Shown piece after piece: positions 1 to 11,585 of a stretch of DNA of 64,000 bases. The notes under the pieces were generated by a model. It worked only from the letters and a program-made list of their open reading frames with translations, was not told the DNA's origin and did no database searches. The stretch covers positions 8,621,962 to 8,685,961 of the forward strand of contig OZ024933.1 in assembly GCA_964017235.1 (NCBI GenBank), given 5' to 3'. The translations under genes were made by a program, and so were the position numbers. Each line of letters opens with the position of its first letter. Position 1 is the first letter of the stretch. The DNA is from Sabellastarte sp. h YS-2021 (lineage: Eukaryota; Annelida; Polychaeta; Sabellida; Sabellidae).

Positions 1-564
1 CTACTACTACTTCTGTCACTACATGCTCCAATAACCCTCACAAAGTACAAACTATTACAATCCAAAACATTGCTTTCTACAAAGCTGACTCTTTCTAATT
101 TGCCAAAAGTTTCAGTGATCCATTGCAATCCAACCAAACTATTCTTCAACTCTATTTCTCTTGTTCGACCACTATTTTTGAAGAAATCCTTTTCATTGAC
201 ATCTCTACAAAAAAGTTTTACATTTTCTTCTTGGCAAATGCATTTTTCATGACACCACATCAAACCCCTGGTAATAACCAAAACCCAAAAGACTGATAAT
301 ACTTTGATGAACATTTTGATAAATTTCTAATGAACTCTCATTAAACTACACTGTATATATATATACCCACAGAAACATACAGACACAGACATACACATAC
401 CATTGTTTTGGGAAGCCATATCTTAATGCATGAATAGTATTATGACAAGAAATAGATATTTTTTAAGTAGAAGAAGATATCTATAATGAGAAGCCACTCT
501 TTTATAAGAAAGGGGTATTAATAAAGCCTAAAAAAGAAAACAGATTTGAAATAGCAAATAATAA

Positions 565-755
565 CATAAGCCCCTCTATGTCAAGAAGCCATGTGCATTT
601 TTTTCAACACAGCCCCCATTGTCAAGGATTTTAAATGAAACCCATAAGCCCCCTATGTCAAGAAGCCATGTCCATTTCCACAACAGACCCATTATTAATG
701 ATATTCCAATGTACCCCTAATCCCTTCATGTCAAGAAACCATCCCTCATAACACC
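565..755. repeat. Three diverged tandem copies of a ~78-bp unit
   Basis: A unit containing the core TATGTCAAGAAGCCATG begins near 567, 645 and 718, each followed by a C/A-rich stretch. The third copy is the most diverged. I see no gene in 1-930; the single ORF there is low-complexity and unsupported. Confidence 0.6.
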
Positions 756-930
756 TGATGATTAAACAATGAAGCTTATGTTCTAAAGGAAATGGATATG
801 TCTTTTTAATTGATCCTTGCAACACCTATTCTATACCTATACATCAAATATTCAACTTTACCATTATTCTTTTGTACTCATTTTCCCATTGTCTCCCAGA
901 TTATCAGCATTGTCTTACACTCTACCCATA

Positions 931-966
931 CTGCTATATATTGAGATCTAATTTCACTCAGGTTAT
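931..966 (+). promoter_or_regulatory. Candidate TATA promoter of the LRR gene
   Basis: TATATA at about 935-940 lies about 55 bases upstream of the first ATG (993) of the LRR-protein gene. This would place transcription start near 965 with a short 5' UTR. The spacing is consistent, but the motif is common in AT-rich DNA. Confidence 0.4.
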
Positions 967-992
967 TCATTTGATTTAAATTGGCTATCATT

Positions 993-1921
993 ATGTTTTG
1001 GAAATTATTTTTGATCACACTCTGTATTTACATCTCAGTGTACTGTATGTGTCCTGAGAAATGTGTTTGTGGAAAAGACCAGATATCATATCTACATTTG
1101 GAAACATCTGATCAGCTGAAACTAAGCAATGATGAAAGTAAAGGGATACAGAAATTGGTCTTAAGGGACAGTGCATTTCAACTGGACAAAATTCAAAAGG
1201 TCTTTCCCAATCTACAAGAGATATCACTGATGAAATCAAAATTAATAACTGATGAAACTCAGTCAATAGATATTAAAAAAGAAACATCATTCCTATTTTA
1301 CACTTGGTGCATGCTTCCAATTTTTGTCATAGCCTTTCTACAGGCCCATCAACAAGAAATTTGCAATGTTATTCATCACATGCAATTCATTCATATGTGT
1401 GTTCAAATGTGTATAAGGACCATAGAGGGTATTGCAAAGACTGTCCACTTTATGTACAAAGTACTGACCATCTTGAATCTTGCTATAGGTAAGAAATACC
1501 ATTAATTCACCTCCCATTAGAGGATCTGAATTGAGTTATTGCCATCTGATGTAATACTTTTCCATTAATCCATTCCATTTTTATAATATATCACACCAGG
1601 AACAATGTAGAAATAACTGTATTATAACACTGAATTATAGAGGTATAATTTTTTATACTAAAAATCTTATTATTGTAAGATATATCACATATTCTGTACT
1701 TATCTTCAGGGATGATGGTGAGGACATTGGAAAGGACCTATCGGCGCCAGTTTATGGATCAACCGCTTCCAGGCAGACCACCAGCACTACAAGATGGACC
1801 AGCAGCTAGAGGAGATAGGCCACCAGCCGGACAGGACAGAGGACTGCCTAGACAAGAAAGAAGAGTCTACAACCTCAGACAGACAACTCAGAGACAGCAC
1901 CATTACCGTTATACAAATTGA
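993..1921 (+). CDS. Two-exon LRR membrane protein, ~235 aa
   Basis: Exon 1 is 993-1488 and exon 2 is 1710-1921. The donor ATAG|GTAAGA and the acceptor ATCTTCAG|G join in frame (phase 1) to give about 235 residues. The protein starts with a hydrophobic signal peptide (residues 1-18), followed by a cysteine cluster CMCPEKCVCG that resembles an LRR N-terminal cap. One or two leucine-rich motifs follow (IQKLVLRDSAF, FPNLQEISLMKSKL). A hydrophobic, probably membrane-spanning segment FLFYTWCMLPIFVIAFLQ lies near residues 95-112. Exon 2 encodes a Pro/Arg/Gln-rich tail. I used ATG 993 because the frame upstream lacks another ATG and a signal peptide follows at once. A second frame also splices open into exon 2 and ends at 1809, but it lacks the signal peptide. 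The architecture resembles the LRR protein inside the nearby Polinton (17046-17513). The function is unknown; a cell-surface recognition role is inference. Confidence 0.55.
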
Positions 1922-2128
1922 AGAAATTATTTTATCGCTTTACAACTATGTGTAATGGCATAACTCTCACACAAGTTCTATGTACTGTATTATATATTAG
2001 GGACACTCAATAACAAATTTTAGCTATAATTTCTTCTTCTAACCTCACCAAAGTTTTATCTTATGTAACACTAACCAATATATATATAAATTGTTTTTTA
2101 AATGTAATTTTATGTGTCATTAATTAGA

Positions 2129-2134
2129 AATAAA
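2129..2134 (+). promoter_or_regulatory. Polyadenylation signal AATAAA
   Basis: AATAAA lies about 210 bases after the stop codon of the upstream two-exon gene. This supports that gene being complete and ending near 2150. Confidence 0.45.
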
Positions 2135-2225
2135 GGTTTATATGATATAGATGTCTATCTTCTGCTACATATTCAGTATATCTCAACACTAATGTTAGGA
2201 TTCATTTCCTCACAATTTCTTAAAA

Positions 2226-2600
2226 ATTGAAAGACTTCTGCATTGATACTATGACTGGGCTTTGAGACTTTGGGGTTATGACTCATTTGGTCACAAAAGG
2301 TAAAATGGTACAATGTAGGGGTTTTGACTTTGGGGTTATGACTCATTTGGTCACAAAAGGTAATATGGTACAACGTAAGGGTTGTGACTGTGGGCTTTAT
2401 GACTCATTTGGTCACAAAAGGTATTATGGTACAACGTAGGGGTTTTGACTGTGGGCTTTATGACTCATTTGGTCACAAAAGGTATTATGGTACAACGTAG
2501 GGTTTTTGACTGTGGGCTTTATGACTCATTTGGTCACAAAAGGTATCATGGTACAACGTAGGGGTTTTGACTTTGGGCTTCATGACTCATTTGGTCACCT
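2226..2600. repeat. 61-bp tandem repeat, about six copies
   Basis: The core TATGACTCATTTGGTCAC recurs at about 2277, 2337, 2398, 2459, 2520 and 2581, a period of 60-61 bases with little divergence. Each unit contains TGACTCA, which matches the AP-1/bZIP consensus. Confidence 0.9.
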
Positions 2601-3161
2601 TTTTGTGGAGGGAAAAAACAGCTATTAGCTTTCCACAAAGTGGAAATTTCCAGAAGCCACCACGAGGAGGTTAGCTGTTACGGCTTCCATAATTTAGAAT
2701 CCAAATTTTTTTCCCCAATTTTTGAAACCAAAAAATAATTATAGCCCCCCGCCTCATAAATGTTTTACTGATTTATGGGCTCTTCTTCCCCCTCCCAGGA
2801 CATACTCTCCTCCATCTGAAAATATAAAAAAAAAACATTACTTGTTATAAAAAAACATATCTTCCCAAAATTTCAAAAATAAAATATGAAAAAAACATTG
2901 TTATAAAAACCATATATTCCCAAATTTTAAATATTATTTATACAGAAAGATCCTTATTATCCTATTTTTATCATAATCTAAAGTATCACACTCAATCAAA
3001 AAATACTTTCAAACAATTCTTTTTTGACTGACTCTTCTAAGAGTCAATAACTTTTCAGGAGCGCTTGCTCCAGAAGGTCACTGGTCTTATTTATAGGCTT
3101 GCTGTCCAGCCCCCTTAGGGCTTTTAACAGAAGCTCAGCAATTCTGAAAAAAAGAAAATAA
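2601..3161. other. AT-rich non-coding stretch with small hairpins
   Basis: There is no coding potential. Two perfect short stem-loops sit close together near 3030-3080: GACTCTTCTAAGAGTC and GGAGCGCTTGCTCC. They could be the edge of the mobile element or simple structure. Confidence 0.4.
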
Positions 3162-3386
3162 CCCAATGTTCATCCATATATATTTGACAAATACTTTTTT
3201 CTTTAAAAAAATTCTTTAGAAATACTCATTTTTTGTCCCACATAGGACAACTTAGCAGATGGAGCTTTGCCCCAATGTTCATCCGTATATATTTGACAAA
3301 TACTTTTTTCATTAAAAAACTTCCTTAGAAATACTTACTCATTTTTTTGTCCTGCACAGGACAACTTAGCAGAAGGATCTTTGCTT
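3162..3386. repeat. Two tandem copies of a ~109-bp unit
   Basis: Copies begin at 3162 and 3271 with CCCAATGTTCATCC. Each ends in a GTCC...GGAC hairpin followed by AACTTAGCAGA. Confidence 0.75.
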
Positions 3387-3592
3387 GTAGTGGGAGTATC
3401 CATCCTTGCAAAATGTGTAAATAAATCCAAATACAAGATTGCACCACTATTTATAACCCTCCAAGGAACCACCTTTTAGCCCCTCCCACCACTCTCCCTT
3501 AATTTCAGACAGATGACCACTCATGGTTCTAGACTCATTGACCAATTTGGTCAAGCAAATATGGCCATATAGGGAGTAATTAAGGTCCCATA

Positions 3593-3948
3593 ACAAACCA
3601 CCAATTGCTAGCATAACAGGAATATATGAAAAATAAAATCTAATGACAAACCAATAACTGCTATTGCTGATCCAACCAATGTAATATTTATTACTGCAAA
3701 AACAAAACATTGATATTTTTAAAATAACTGCACTGATGAAATCCTGAAATCCGATTGATGTGACTATATTCCAACAAACCACTAACTGTTAGCATAACAG
3801 TGGGCTATATGAATAATTAAATCTAATGACAAACCAATAACTGATACTGCTGATTCAACCAATTTAATATTTATTACTGTAAAAACAAAAATATTGGAAT
3901 TTTCAAAATATCTACACTGTTGAAATCCTGAAATCCGATTGGCGTGAC
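3593..3948. repeat. Two tandem ~179-bp promoter-proximal repeats
   Basis: Copies at about 3593-3771 and 3772-3948 share CTAGCATAACAG/TTAGCATAACAG, AATCTAATGACAAACCAATAA and ATCCTGAAATCCGATTG. They contain several CCAAT/ATTGG boxes. They lie directly upstream of a TATA box at 4044. Confidence 0.8.
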
Positions 3949-4075
3949 TATAATTCCAGCATTTTCATTGGTGTGACTATAATTCCAGCATTCCCATTTG
4001 ACTGATTGAATTAAAATCCCTTAATCCACCACCAAAATTTCCCTATAAAAAGCAAGGATTTGCAATTCAAAAATA
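3935..4075 (+). promoter_or_regulatory. Left promoter: ATTGG modules and TATAAAA
   Basis: ATTGGYGTGACTATAATTCCAGC occurs in two close copies at about 3937-3990, followed by TATAAAA at 4044-4050. Closely related ATTGGTGTGAC and ACCATAATTCC modules lie upstream of the minus-strand gene at 20020-20799, so this looks like a shared element promoter. It is the best candidate to drive the plus-strand polymerase gene. The cap site near 4075 is inferred. Confidence 0.5.
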
Positions 4076-4182
4076 TTATTCCGGATTTCCTTCTCACCTT
4101 TTCAACACAGATTTAAGCTCTTCACCTTTGTTGTAATAGGATACAATTAGTGTTTTGGATAACTATTTCTACATCGTTCAAG
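4075..4182 (+). other. Possible 5' UTR exon of the polymerase transcript
   Basis: A donor-like TTCAAG|GTATTT occurs at 4182/4183, about 135 bases after the TATA box. A clean acceptor (TTTTTCAG|ATG) occurs at 6526/6527. A spliced 5' leader joining 4075-4182 to 6527 is a reasonable model, but only RNA data can show it. Confidence 0.3.
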
Positions 4183-5267
4183 GTATTTATCATTAACTTT
4201 TATGAAAAGAAGTAATTAGACTTTAATGCATTACCAATAGCATAATGCCCGCATATAATTTTTTAAAAATTAGACTAATAATGTACCTGAAACACTAAAC
4301 GGCTGCATAATGAAAAATAACTTTAAAAATGCACTCAAATAAATTCATAATGTAGTCTTATATTTTTGGTCAAATAAAATCAAAACGTACACTTCAATTA
4401 CACTTCAGTCTTAAAAACCGTAATGCACTAATATATATACCTTAAGAAAAAATATTCTGTTCCACAATGCACTCTTTTAATAATTCAATTATATAAAAGC
4501 ATCAAGCATAATTTCCATTGAAATCATTAGCATTTGTTTTATTTACATTTATAACCACACTTTTCCAGAAAACATAGGTGTATTAATATTCTAAGCAATA
4601 ACTGAAAATAGGGTAGTAACTGAATATAATTCATTACTTAAAAGTTAATAAATACACTGATGTCCAATGGTAGACTACATTAGACAGTTGGACACAAAAA
4701 TGTGCAAGGATCTAACTGTGTCAGTAGCTGTACCAATTGCTTTGACATCAAAATATAGCAATTAAGTAGCTAAACAACATACTTGAAGTGTATGGGCATT
4801 CACTGGTATTTCCAGTTTGTAGTAAAATGGCCAATAAATAGAGATAAAATGTTAAAATATAAAGCTTCGAAACAAATATAACAATATGTATCTCAGTTAT
4901 TGTATTTTACATTATTTGACAATCTCATAGAAGATGAATGAAATATAAAGCTGTCAATTTAACTTCAAAATATTAACATCGTTGTGGGTGTTTACTGGTA
5001 GAAAGCCACTATCTTGTTCTACGGTATGGTGATCCATGGGGTTTTCGTGGCAGTAAAAACATTTTATGTACTAGTAATTTCTAGCAACTTTGTAGATCGA
5101 TTTCACTTTAATATATGCTAAAATATGAATTAAAATTAAATTAAAAACATATTATTTCATAAAGAATATAACAATCTACCAGTTTTGGTATTAAAATCCT
5201 AGGCTATCTACAGAAGTAATCATTATACCATGAAAACTCCAACAACACGAAAATACCACAGCTACCT

Positions 5268-5468
5268 AGTGGTGGTGGACCAGGTCACGCCCGGGTACCA
5301 ATTCACGCCCACCCTCAATTTTCTTGAAGAGTAATAATTTTTCATAGAGAAGATGTTTACCACATCATAGATAATCATTAAATTGATCATATACATATGT
5401 TATTTATTGTTTAACTGTGATTGTTTTGGATAAATTCAGGGGTGGGCGTGAACTGGTCCACCACCACT
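5268..5468. repeat. Short inverted-repeat element (MITE-like), ~200 bp
   Basis: AGTGGTGGTGGACCA at the left is repeated as its reverse complement at the right end. Inside each arm lies CACGCCCACC or its complement, so the arms pair over roughly 40 bases with one internal interruption. There is no coding capacity. It lies within the long candidate leader intron. Confidence 0.65.
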
Positions 5469-5499
5469 ATACTTAAAAAAATCTTTTAAAAAATAAAAT

Positions 5500-6185
5500 G
5501 GGGTTGGCCATCGTTTTGTTTACAAAGTCACTGGCCATTATCTGCTTCTACAGCTCGCTGGACTGGTACTTAAACTTCTTTTTAAAATAAAATGAGGAAC
5601 GGCCATTTCTTTGTTTACACACGTGCTTTCCAATGAACTCGTCTTCTACGGAAACTACCGAAGTACGGGCTAGTGCTAAAACTTCTTTTTAAATCGAAGC
5701 AGACGATTCGTCCCACAACTACGACCTCCATTTCTTTGTTTACAAACTCGCTGGCCATTATCTGCTTCTACAGCACGCTGGACTGGTACTTAAACTTGTT
5801 TTTAAAATAAAATGAGGAACGGCCATTGTTTTGTTTACAAACTCGCTGGCCATTATCTGCTTCTACAGCACACTAGACTGGTACATAAACTTCTTTTTAA
5901 AATAAAAAACGACCATTGTTTTGTTTACAAACTCGCTGGCCATTATCTGCTTCTACAGCACGCTGGACTGGTACTTAAACTTGTTTTTAAAATAAAAAAA
6001 CGACCATTGTTTCGTTTACAAACTCACTGGCCATTATCTGCTTCTGCAACACACTGGACTGGTACTTAAACTTGTTTTTAAAATAAAAAAACGACCATTG
6101 TTTTGTTTACAAACTTGCTGGCCATTACTTTACAATAGTCGCTTCTACAGAATAGTAGAGTGGTACATAAAACTTGTTTTTAAAA
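5500..6185. repeat. ~90-bp tandem array, about seven copies
   Basis: The unit contains TTTGTTTACAAACTCGCTGG, then CCATTATCTGCTTCTACAGC and a TTTTTAAAATAAAA spacer. The best copies begin near 5735, 5819, 5908, 5998 and 6087, with a more diverged copy around 5600-5730. An 85-aa reading frame in it only reflects the repeat. Nothing else is seen between 6186 and 6526. Confidence 0.85.
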
Positions 6186-6526
6186 TGAAAAACAACCGTT
6201 GTTTGTTTATAAATGCACTTTCCAAAGATATTCCTGGCCATATATTTTATGAAAATAAATATTAAAACCCCTGATGAAAATTAACCTCTTAGCTACAACA
6301 TTTAATTCTATTTTCTAGTCTTCATAGGGCCTATCTTAATGCAAAACAATTTAATAACTGTATCTTACATTCATAGAGCCTAATCTCCCAAATGACCTAG
6401 ATTAACTGCCAAGCAAAGTTATACCATCCAATTAGTGCTACATGTAACTTACAATGTGCCAGCTTACAATTCGGCATATATTATAATAACTGTTCATGCT
6501 ACTGTACAAGTAATTTAATTTTTCAG

Positions 6527-6690
6527 ATGGCGACTCTTCGAGCAAAAGTGGATTCTTTCCAAGATTCTGGGAAGCTTTTAGAATGGGCAGAGGCATTAGA
6601 GATTCACCAAGATCCGATAGTCCTGGACCGACTGACCATTCTTAGATCGGGCAGCACTGATCATAAGTTACTATTTGCTCAGTACCTAAT
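6527..6690 (+). CDS. Candidate N-terminal coding exon upstream of polB
   Basis: An ATG follows directly after an acceptor-like TTTTTCAG and opens a frame of about 55 codons (begins MATLRAKVDSFQDSG). It runs to a stop at about 6697. I found no donor whose phase joins it cleanly to the next exon at 6749, so either the exon is damaged or the model is wrong. It shows no recognisable domain. Confidence 0.3.
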
Positions 6691-6748
6691 TTTTTGAAAA
6701 GTGTTTTACTAAGGAAAATTTATAATGCCTGTTTCTGTTTTTTATTAG

Positions 6749-7294
6749 ACGAATCGTGGTCACTACTGGATAGCCTGCCCGAACCGGGAAGTGATCTGAG
6801 TTGGTGGGACAGCGACATCTTTGCGGATCAGTCCCTCCTCACCGAAACACACAGAGAAGTCGATAGCCGTATAGAATGGTGGGACCAGTCTTTATTCGAC
6901 GAGCCGGACCAAGAGGAAGAAACAGAGCCTGACCAAGACCAAACAGCTATGACTGACCAGGGTCTACCAGCAAAAGCCGACCAAGATGAACCAACCGAAC
7001 CCGACCGAATTCCCGGTGCAATGCGGATGGACGAGCCAATGGAAAGTGCTGAACCAAAGGAAGCCGACCAATCCGGAACCAAGTCAGATTCAACATCGGA
7101 TCGAGAAGGTGCCCCTCGAGAATGGTGGGATGATTCGTTCCAGGATGATTTAGAAGCAGCCAACTTTCACGAAGCAGCTGAATCGGGGCAGGTGTCTTCT
7201 CCAGTGACCGCACCAGATGCCCCTCGAGCCGCTGAATGGTGGGACGATTCATTCGACGCGACGGATGAGGCCTTGCTCCTAGATCCCGATAACT
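6749..7294 (+). CDS. Acidic N-terminal exon with repeated WWD motifs
   Basis: The open exon lies between an acceptor (TTTTTTATTAG at 6748) and the donor AACT|GTAAGT at 7294/7295. It encodes about 182 residues, very rich in Asp, Glu, Pro and Ser. A short motif recurs at intervals: SWWDSDIF, EWWDQSLFD, EWWDDSFQD, EWWDDSFDA. It splices in phase to 7396-7503/7509, which carries SKKKYEV and KYYEVES. That exon in turn joins the polymerase exon at 7605. This makes the WWD region an N-terminal extension of the polymerase, in the position where the terminal protein of protein-primed polymerases may reside. Regular acidic/aromatic repeats suggest a protein-docking peptide; that is inference. It has no obvious break, unlike the polymerase core downstream. 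Confidence 0.6.
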
Positions 7295-7604
7295 GTAAGT
7301 TTTTTGGCTTCCTATTTTTGTAATTTTTTACACATACACTTTGATTTTATGTTGAACTAAGCGCTTCTATAAACCTTTTTTATCATGTTTTTCAGCTCCG
7401 CGGGCAAACAAGAGATCGGTTTCGGGTTCAGAGGACAGTCCTTCTAAAAAGAAGTACGAAGTCGCACCGCCCGAAACCAAATACTACGAAGTCGAGTCGT
7501 TAGGTTCGCGTAGTTTCGCGTAGGTGGTTAAAATTTCATTCTTCTTTTTTGTATGTAGGGTCCGTACACTACACTAGTCTAAATTTTCTTCTTTATTTTT
7601 ACAG

Positions 7605-10600
7605 GTAAAGTACTCAGGGAACATACTTTCCGTATAAGATTCCGGGAGGAAGTCAACGGGATACAGATACGCGACCTCGGCACCGAGCTTCTCGAGATGT
7701 TCAATGAAGTCATTTGTAGGGGAAGCCAAGACTACCCGCGGGACGCTGTGGCCCGTATGTACATTGTTGCTGAAAACCTGAGCAACCCCATTATTGTCAG
7801 GCCGAGGCCCCTCAGTGAAATGACAGCAGAAGCTGTCCTGGAAGCCGTGATGGCTGCCTTGAACAGTAACGAAGGGATCCTCGTGACTGACAAATTTCAA
7901 ATCCAACTGGGCATCGCTCAATTTGAAAGAGGGAGCGGTCCTAAAAAAGCAATAGTCAATGTAGAAAAAGACTCTAAAGCCAAAAGATCTATCGTTACCA
8001 TTAGCAATAGAGACCATCTTTGTTTAGCCAGGGCTATAGCCGTGTGTCTCACTCACTGGGAAGTGGTCAACGCGAAAACCGACTCGGCAACACGAGAAGC
8101 CAGAAAGGCATATAACAATATGAGAAAAGGGGACCAAAACCGTAGGAATATTCAGCAGAAAAAGATGGCTCTACAGTACCACGCATTAGCCGGAGTCCCT
8201 ACAGACCGCCCATGCTCTTTGGCCGACATTTCAAAGTTCGAAGAAGCTTTGGACGTCGACGTATACGTGTTCGTGGCGCATGTCAACCAAAGAATCGTGT
8301 ACCCCAACTATGAGAGACCGCAAAGGGAGAAGAGGGTGTACTTGTTTTACTCCAAACAAGATGAAATGGAAGGCCATTTCGACACCATCACAAAAGTGCC
8401 CTGCTTCGTGAATCGAAGTTACTTTTGTCACAAGTGCCTCAAGGGGGTCCATTCCAGGGACAATCACATTTGCGAAGAGTTTTGCCGCACCTGCATAAGG
8501 AACAGTTGTCTTCAAGACCGAGTCACTGTCTGCGATGATTGCAATATGCAATGTCGCTCAAAAGAGTGTTTCGACCACCATAGAAAGAGTAAAACCATCG
8601 GAAAAAAGGAGATTCCCGCACCCTGCAGCGTCTATTATAAGTGCAAAACCTGTAAGACTGTCTTACATACCTCAAAGAGGAGCAAGAATGATCACCACTG
8701 CTGGGAGTTTAAATGCAGATCCTGCGATGAGTACTACGTAGGAGAACACTTGTGCTATCTCAGGATCAGGGATCCGAAGGACAGACCGTGCAAGTACGTG
8801 TTTTTTGACTTCGAGTGTACCCAGGAAAGCGGAGTCCACGTGCCCAACTTTGTGGTTGCGCAGACTGTATGCAGAGTCTGTATGGATGAACCTTGCACTA
8901 CAGATTCTAGATGTCATTCGTGCGGGACCAGATGTCATCTCTGCAACCGCCTGGATACCAAATCCGGAGAGTATTCTGGGGAACCCTGCGATGGCTGCGC
9001 CAAGAGGGAGGTCATCTTTTCAGGCCCCAACACCCAGAATCTGTTCGGAGAGTGGCTTTTCAATAAGGAAAGGAGCCGGTTCACCGCACTGGCCCATAAT
9101 GGCAAGAGCTACGACAATTATTTCTTCTTGTCATATCTGGTCCAAAACGGATCAGTTCCCAAGTTGGTCTATAATGGATCCAAGATCATGCTCATGCACC
9201 TGGAAAAAGGTTATGATATCAGGGTCTTGGATTCGGCCAATTTCCTGCCCATGCGACTGGCCGCTCTCCCAAAGGCATTCGGGCTGAAAGAGCTAGCCAA
9301 GGCTATTTCCCTCATTATTTCAATACCACTCAGAATTGGAATTACAAGGGTCCCTATCCACCAGTGGAAGACTATGGCATAGATTCCCTGTCTTCATCGG
9401 ACCGAGAGAGCTTTATGCAGTGGTATACCGAGCGGACGGATGAGTTCGATTTTCAGAAGCAGATGCTCTTGTACTGTAGGAACGATGTACAATTGCTGAG
9501 AGAGGCCTCCATGAAATTTCGAGATTTACTCATAGGTATCACCGGAGACTCCGATCCTCAATCCCAAGAAGTCGGGAGAGCCATTCAAAACGGATTGGAC
9601 CCATTTGCTTACCTTACAATCGCATCCGTCTGCATGAACGTGTTCGGAAGCAAATTCCTCACAGAGACGCACAAAATAGCTACCCCAGAAGCCAAAGATG
9701 AGGTCATCAGACCCGGAAAGACGGAGGCGATAAAAAAAGGAAATAAGTTTATGTAGCAAAATCTCGATTCAGTGGCTAGAATGGGAGTCTCACAAGCGCA
9801 GAGTTATGATCAGACACGCCTTAAATGAGGGAGAGGTCAGATTTCCTGCCCCTAGTGGTAGGTACTACAAGCTGGACGGATTTTACATCAATCCAGTAAC
9901 CGGTGAAAACGTATGCTTAGAGTATAACTCTTGCGTGCACCACGGCTGTCTTTGTCAAGACAGAGAGTCCATGGATCCTTATAACAAACAATCCATGGCC
10001 CAAAGATATGCCCGAACCATGGAAAAGGTGAGGGTCCTGGAAGAAGCCGGAATTAAAGTGATTACGAAATGGGACCACAAATTCAGACGCCAGTTGAAAA
10101 ACGATCCGGAGTTGGTCGCGTTCGTGGAGACCTTGGATCTAGAGGAAAGACTGGAACCCAGGGATGCCTTCTTCGGGGATAGAACCAATGCCGTGAAAAT
10201 GTATAGAAAGGCCGAAGAGGGAGAAAAGATAAAATATGTCGACTTTACGTCTCTATACCCCACTGTCAACAAATACGACCGATACCCGATAGGCCATCCG
10301 ACCGTCATCACGTCAGAATTTGCAGATATCCGGAACTACTTCGGTATTGCCAAAGTAAAGGTGCTGCCTCTGAATGATCTCTACCATCCCGTACTCCCTG
10401 TTCGGTGCCACGGAAAGCTGTTGTTTCCACTGTGCAGAACCTGCGCCGAAAACAAGAACCAGGAGGGCTGTTCCTGTTCCGACGAGCAGCGCGTCTTGTT
10501 GGGGACCTGGACCACTCTGGAAATTCGGAAGGCAATAGATAAGGGCTACAGAATAGTTCGCATCTACGAGGTGTACCACTGGTCAGAAAGTACCCAGTAC

Positions 10601-11585
10601 GACCCGCGGACTGGTAAACGCATTTCTCAAGGTGAAACAAGAGTCCTCAGGATGGCCGGAATGGTGCAAGACCCAGCGGGACGAAGATGCCTACCTCTCA
10701 TCCTACGAGCGTAGAGAAGGAATTGCTTTGGCGAGAGAAAAGGTCCAGAAGAATCCAGGCTTGCGGTCCCTTGCCAAATTATGCCTAAACAGGTAAATAT
10801 ATTTATATACTAGCTTAACTTATGCGTGTATATAATTGTTTAAAATAATGGCTCACAATAACTCTAAATGTTTTTCTTACAGCTTCTGGGGCAAATTTGG
10901 CCAAAGAGAAAATCAGAGACAGAGCCTCATAGTCTCAGAATAAGCAGAATTTCTGAGGATTCTCAGCAGCACGGACAAAGAAATCCTGGACTGGCATATC
11001 ATTAGACAGGACTTGGTGCAGGTGGACTGGAGATATGCCAGAGGCTACCTCGGCGAAAATGCGATGACCAACGTCTTCCTGGCAGCCTTCACGACCGCAC
11101 ATGCAAGACTGAGGCTGTATGAGGTGCTCGAAAAGTTGGACAGGAAAGTCTTGTACTTTGACACGGATTCGGCTGTCTACGTCATCAAAGAGGGCGAAGA
11201 AGAACCCCCTGTGGGTGACTTTTTGGGCGAGCTTACGGACGAGTTGAATGGTAAACATATCGTCGAATTCGTCTCGGCAGGTCCCAAAAATTATGCCTAC
11301 CTCCTGAACGATGGAGACACCCAGTGTAAAGTAAAGGGCTTTACTCTTAACCACCAAAATGCCAAGAAGATTAACTTTAGGACTATGTGTTCGGAAGTCT
11401 TTCTCTGGCATTTTCACGGCAACACGCTGGGGACGAAGCTGGAAAATTCATGGCAAATATGCAGAGATCCTAAAACTCAAAATGTGTACAATCGACGGCA
11501 ATTGAAGTCGTATTCCGTCGTGTATGACAAAAGGAGGGTCTTGGCTAATATGGACACTGCACCCTATGGCTACGTAGATTATTAA
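7605..11585 (+). pseudogene. polB: Protein-primed DNA polymerase B, broken
   Basis: The exon follows the acceptor TTTTTACAG at 7604. Long frames are 7607-9382, 9364-9756, 9806-10714 and 11013-11585. Domains in order: a Cys/His-rich zinc region (about 8425-8750); exonuclease motif I (FFDFEC, 8800s), motif II (HNGKSYDN) and motif III (YCRNDVQLL, 9475); a VSR-like insert (EYNSCVHHGCLC, 9920s); polymerase motif A (VDFTSLYP, 10240s); motif B (KLCLN then WGKFG); motif C (YFDTDSAVY, 11156); and KVKGF. A 90-base GT-AG intron (10793-10882) splits motif B. Lesions are a one-base loss near 9301, a frame change near 9750, a small deletion near 10615 and an in-frame TAA at 10941-10943. The catalytic Asp pair is still encoded. 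The family makes the element's DNA copy from a protein primer; this copy cannot make a full enzyme. Confidence 0.9.

Noticed and set aside
2600-3600. Terminal inverted repeat of the Polinton.
   Set aside because: I compared this region by eye with 21400-21780 and found no convincing inverted match; a self-alignment would be decisive.
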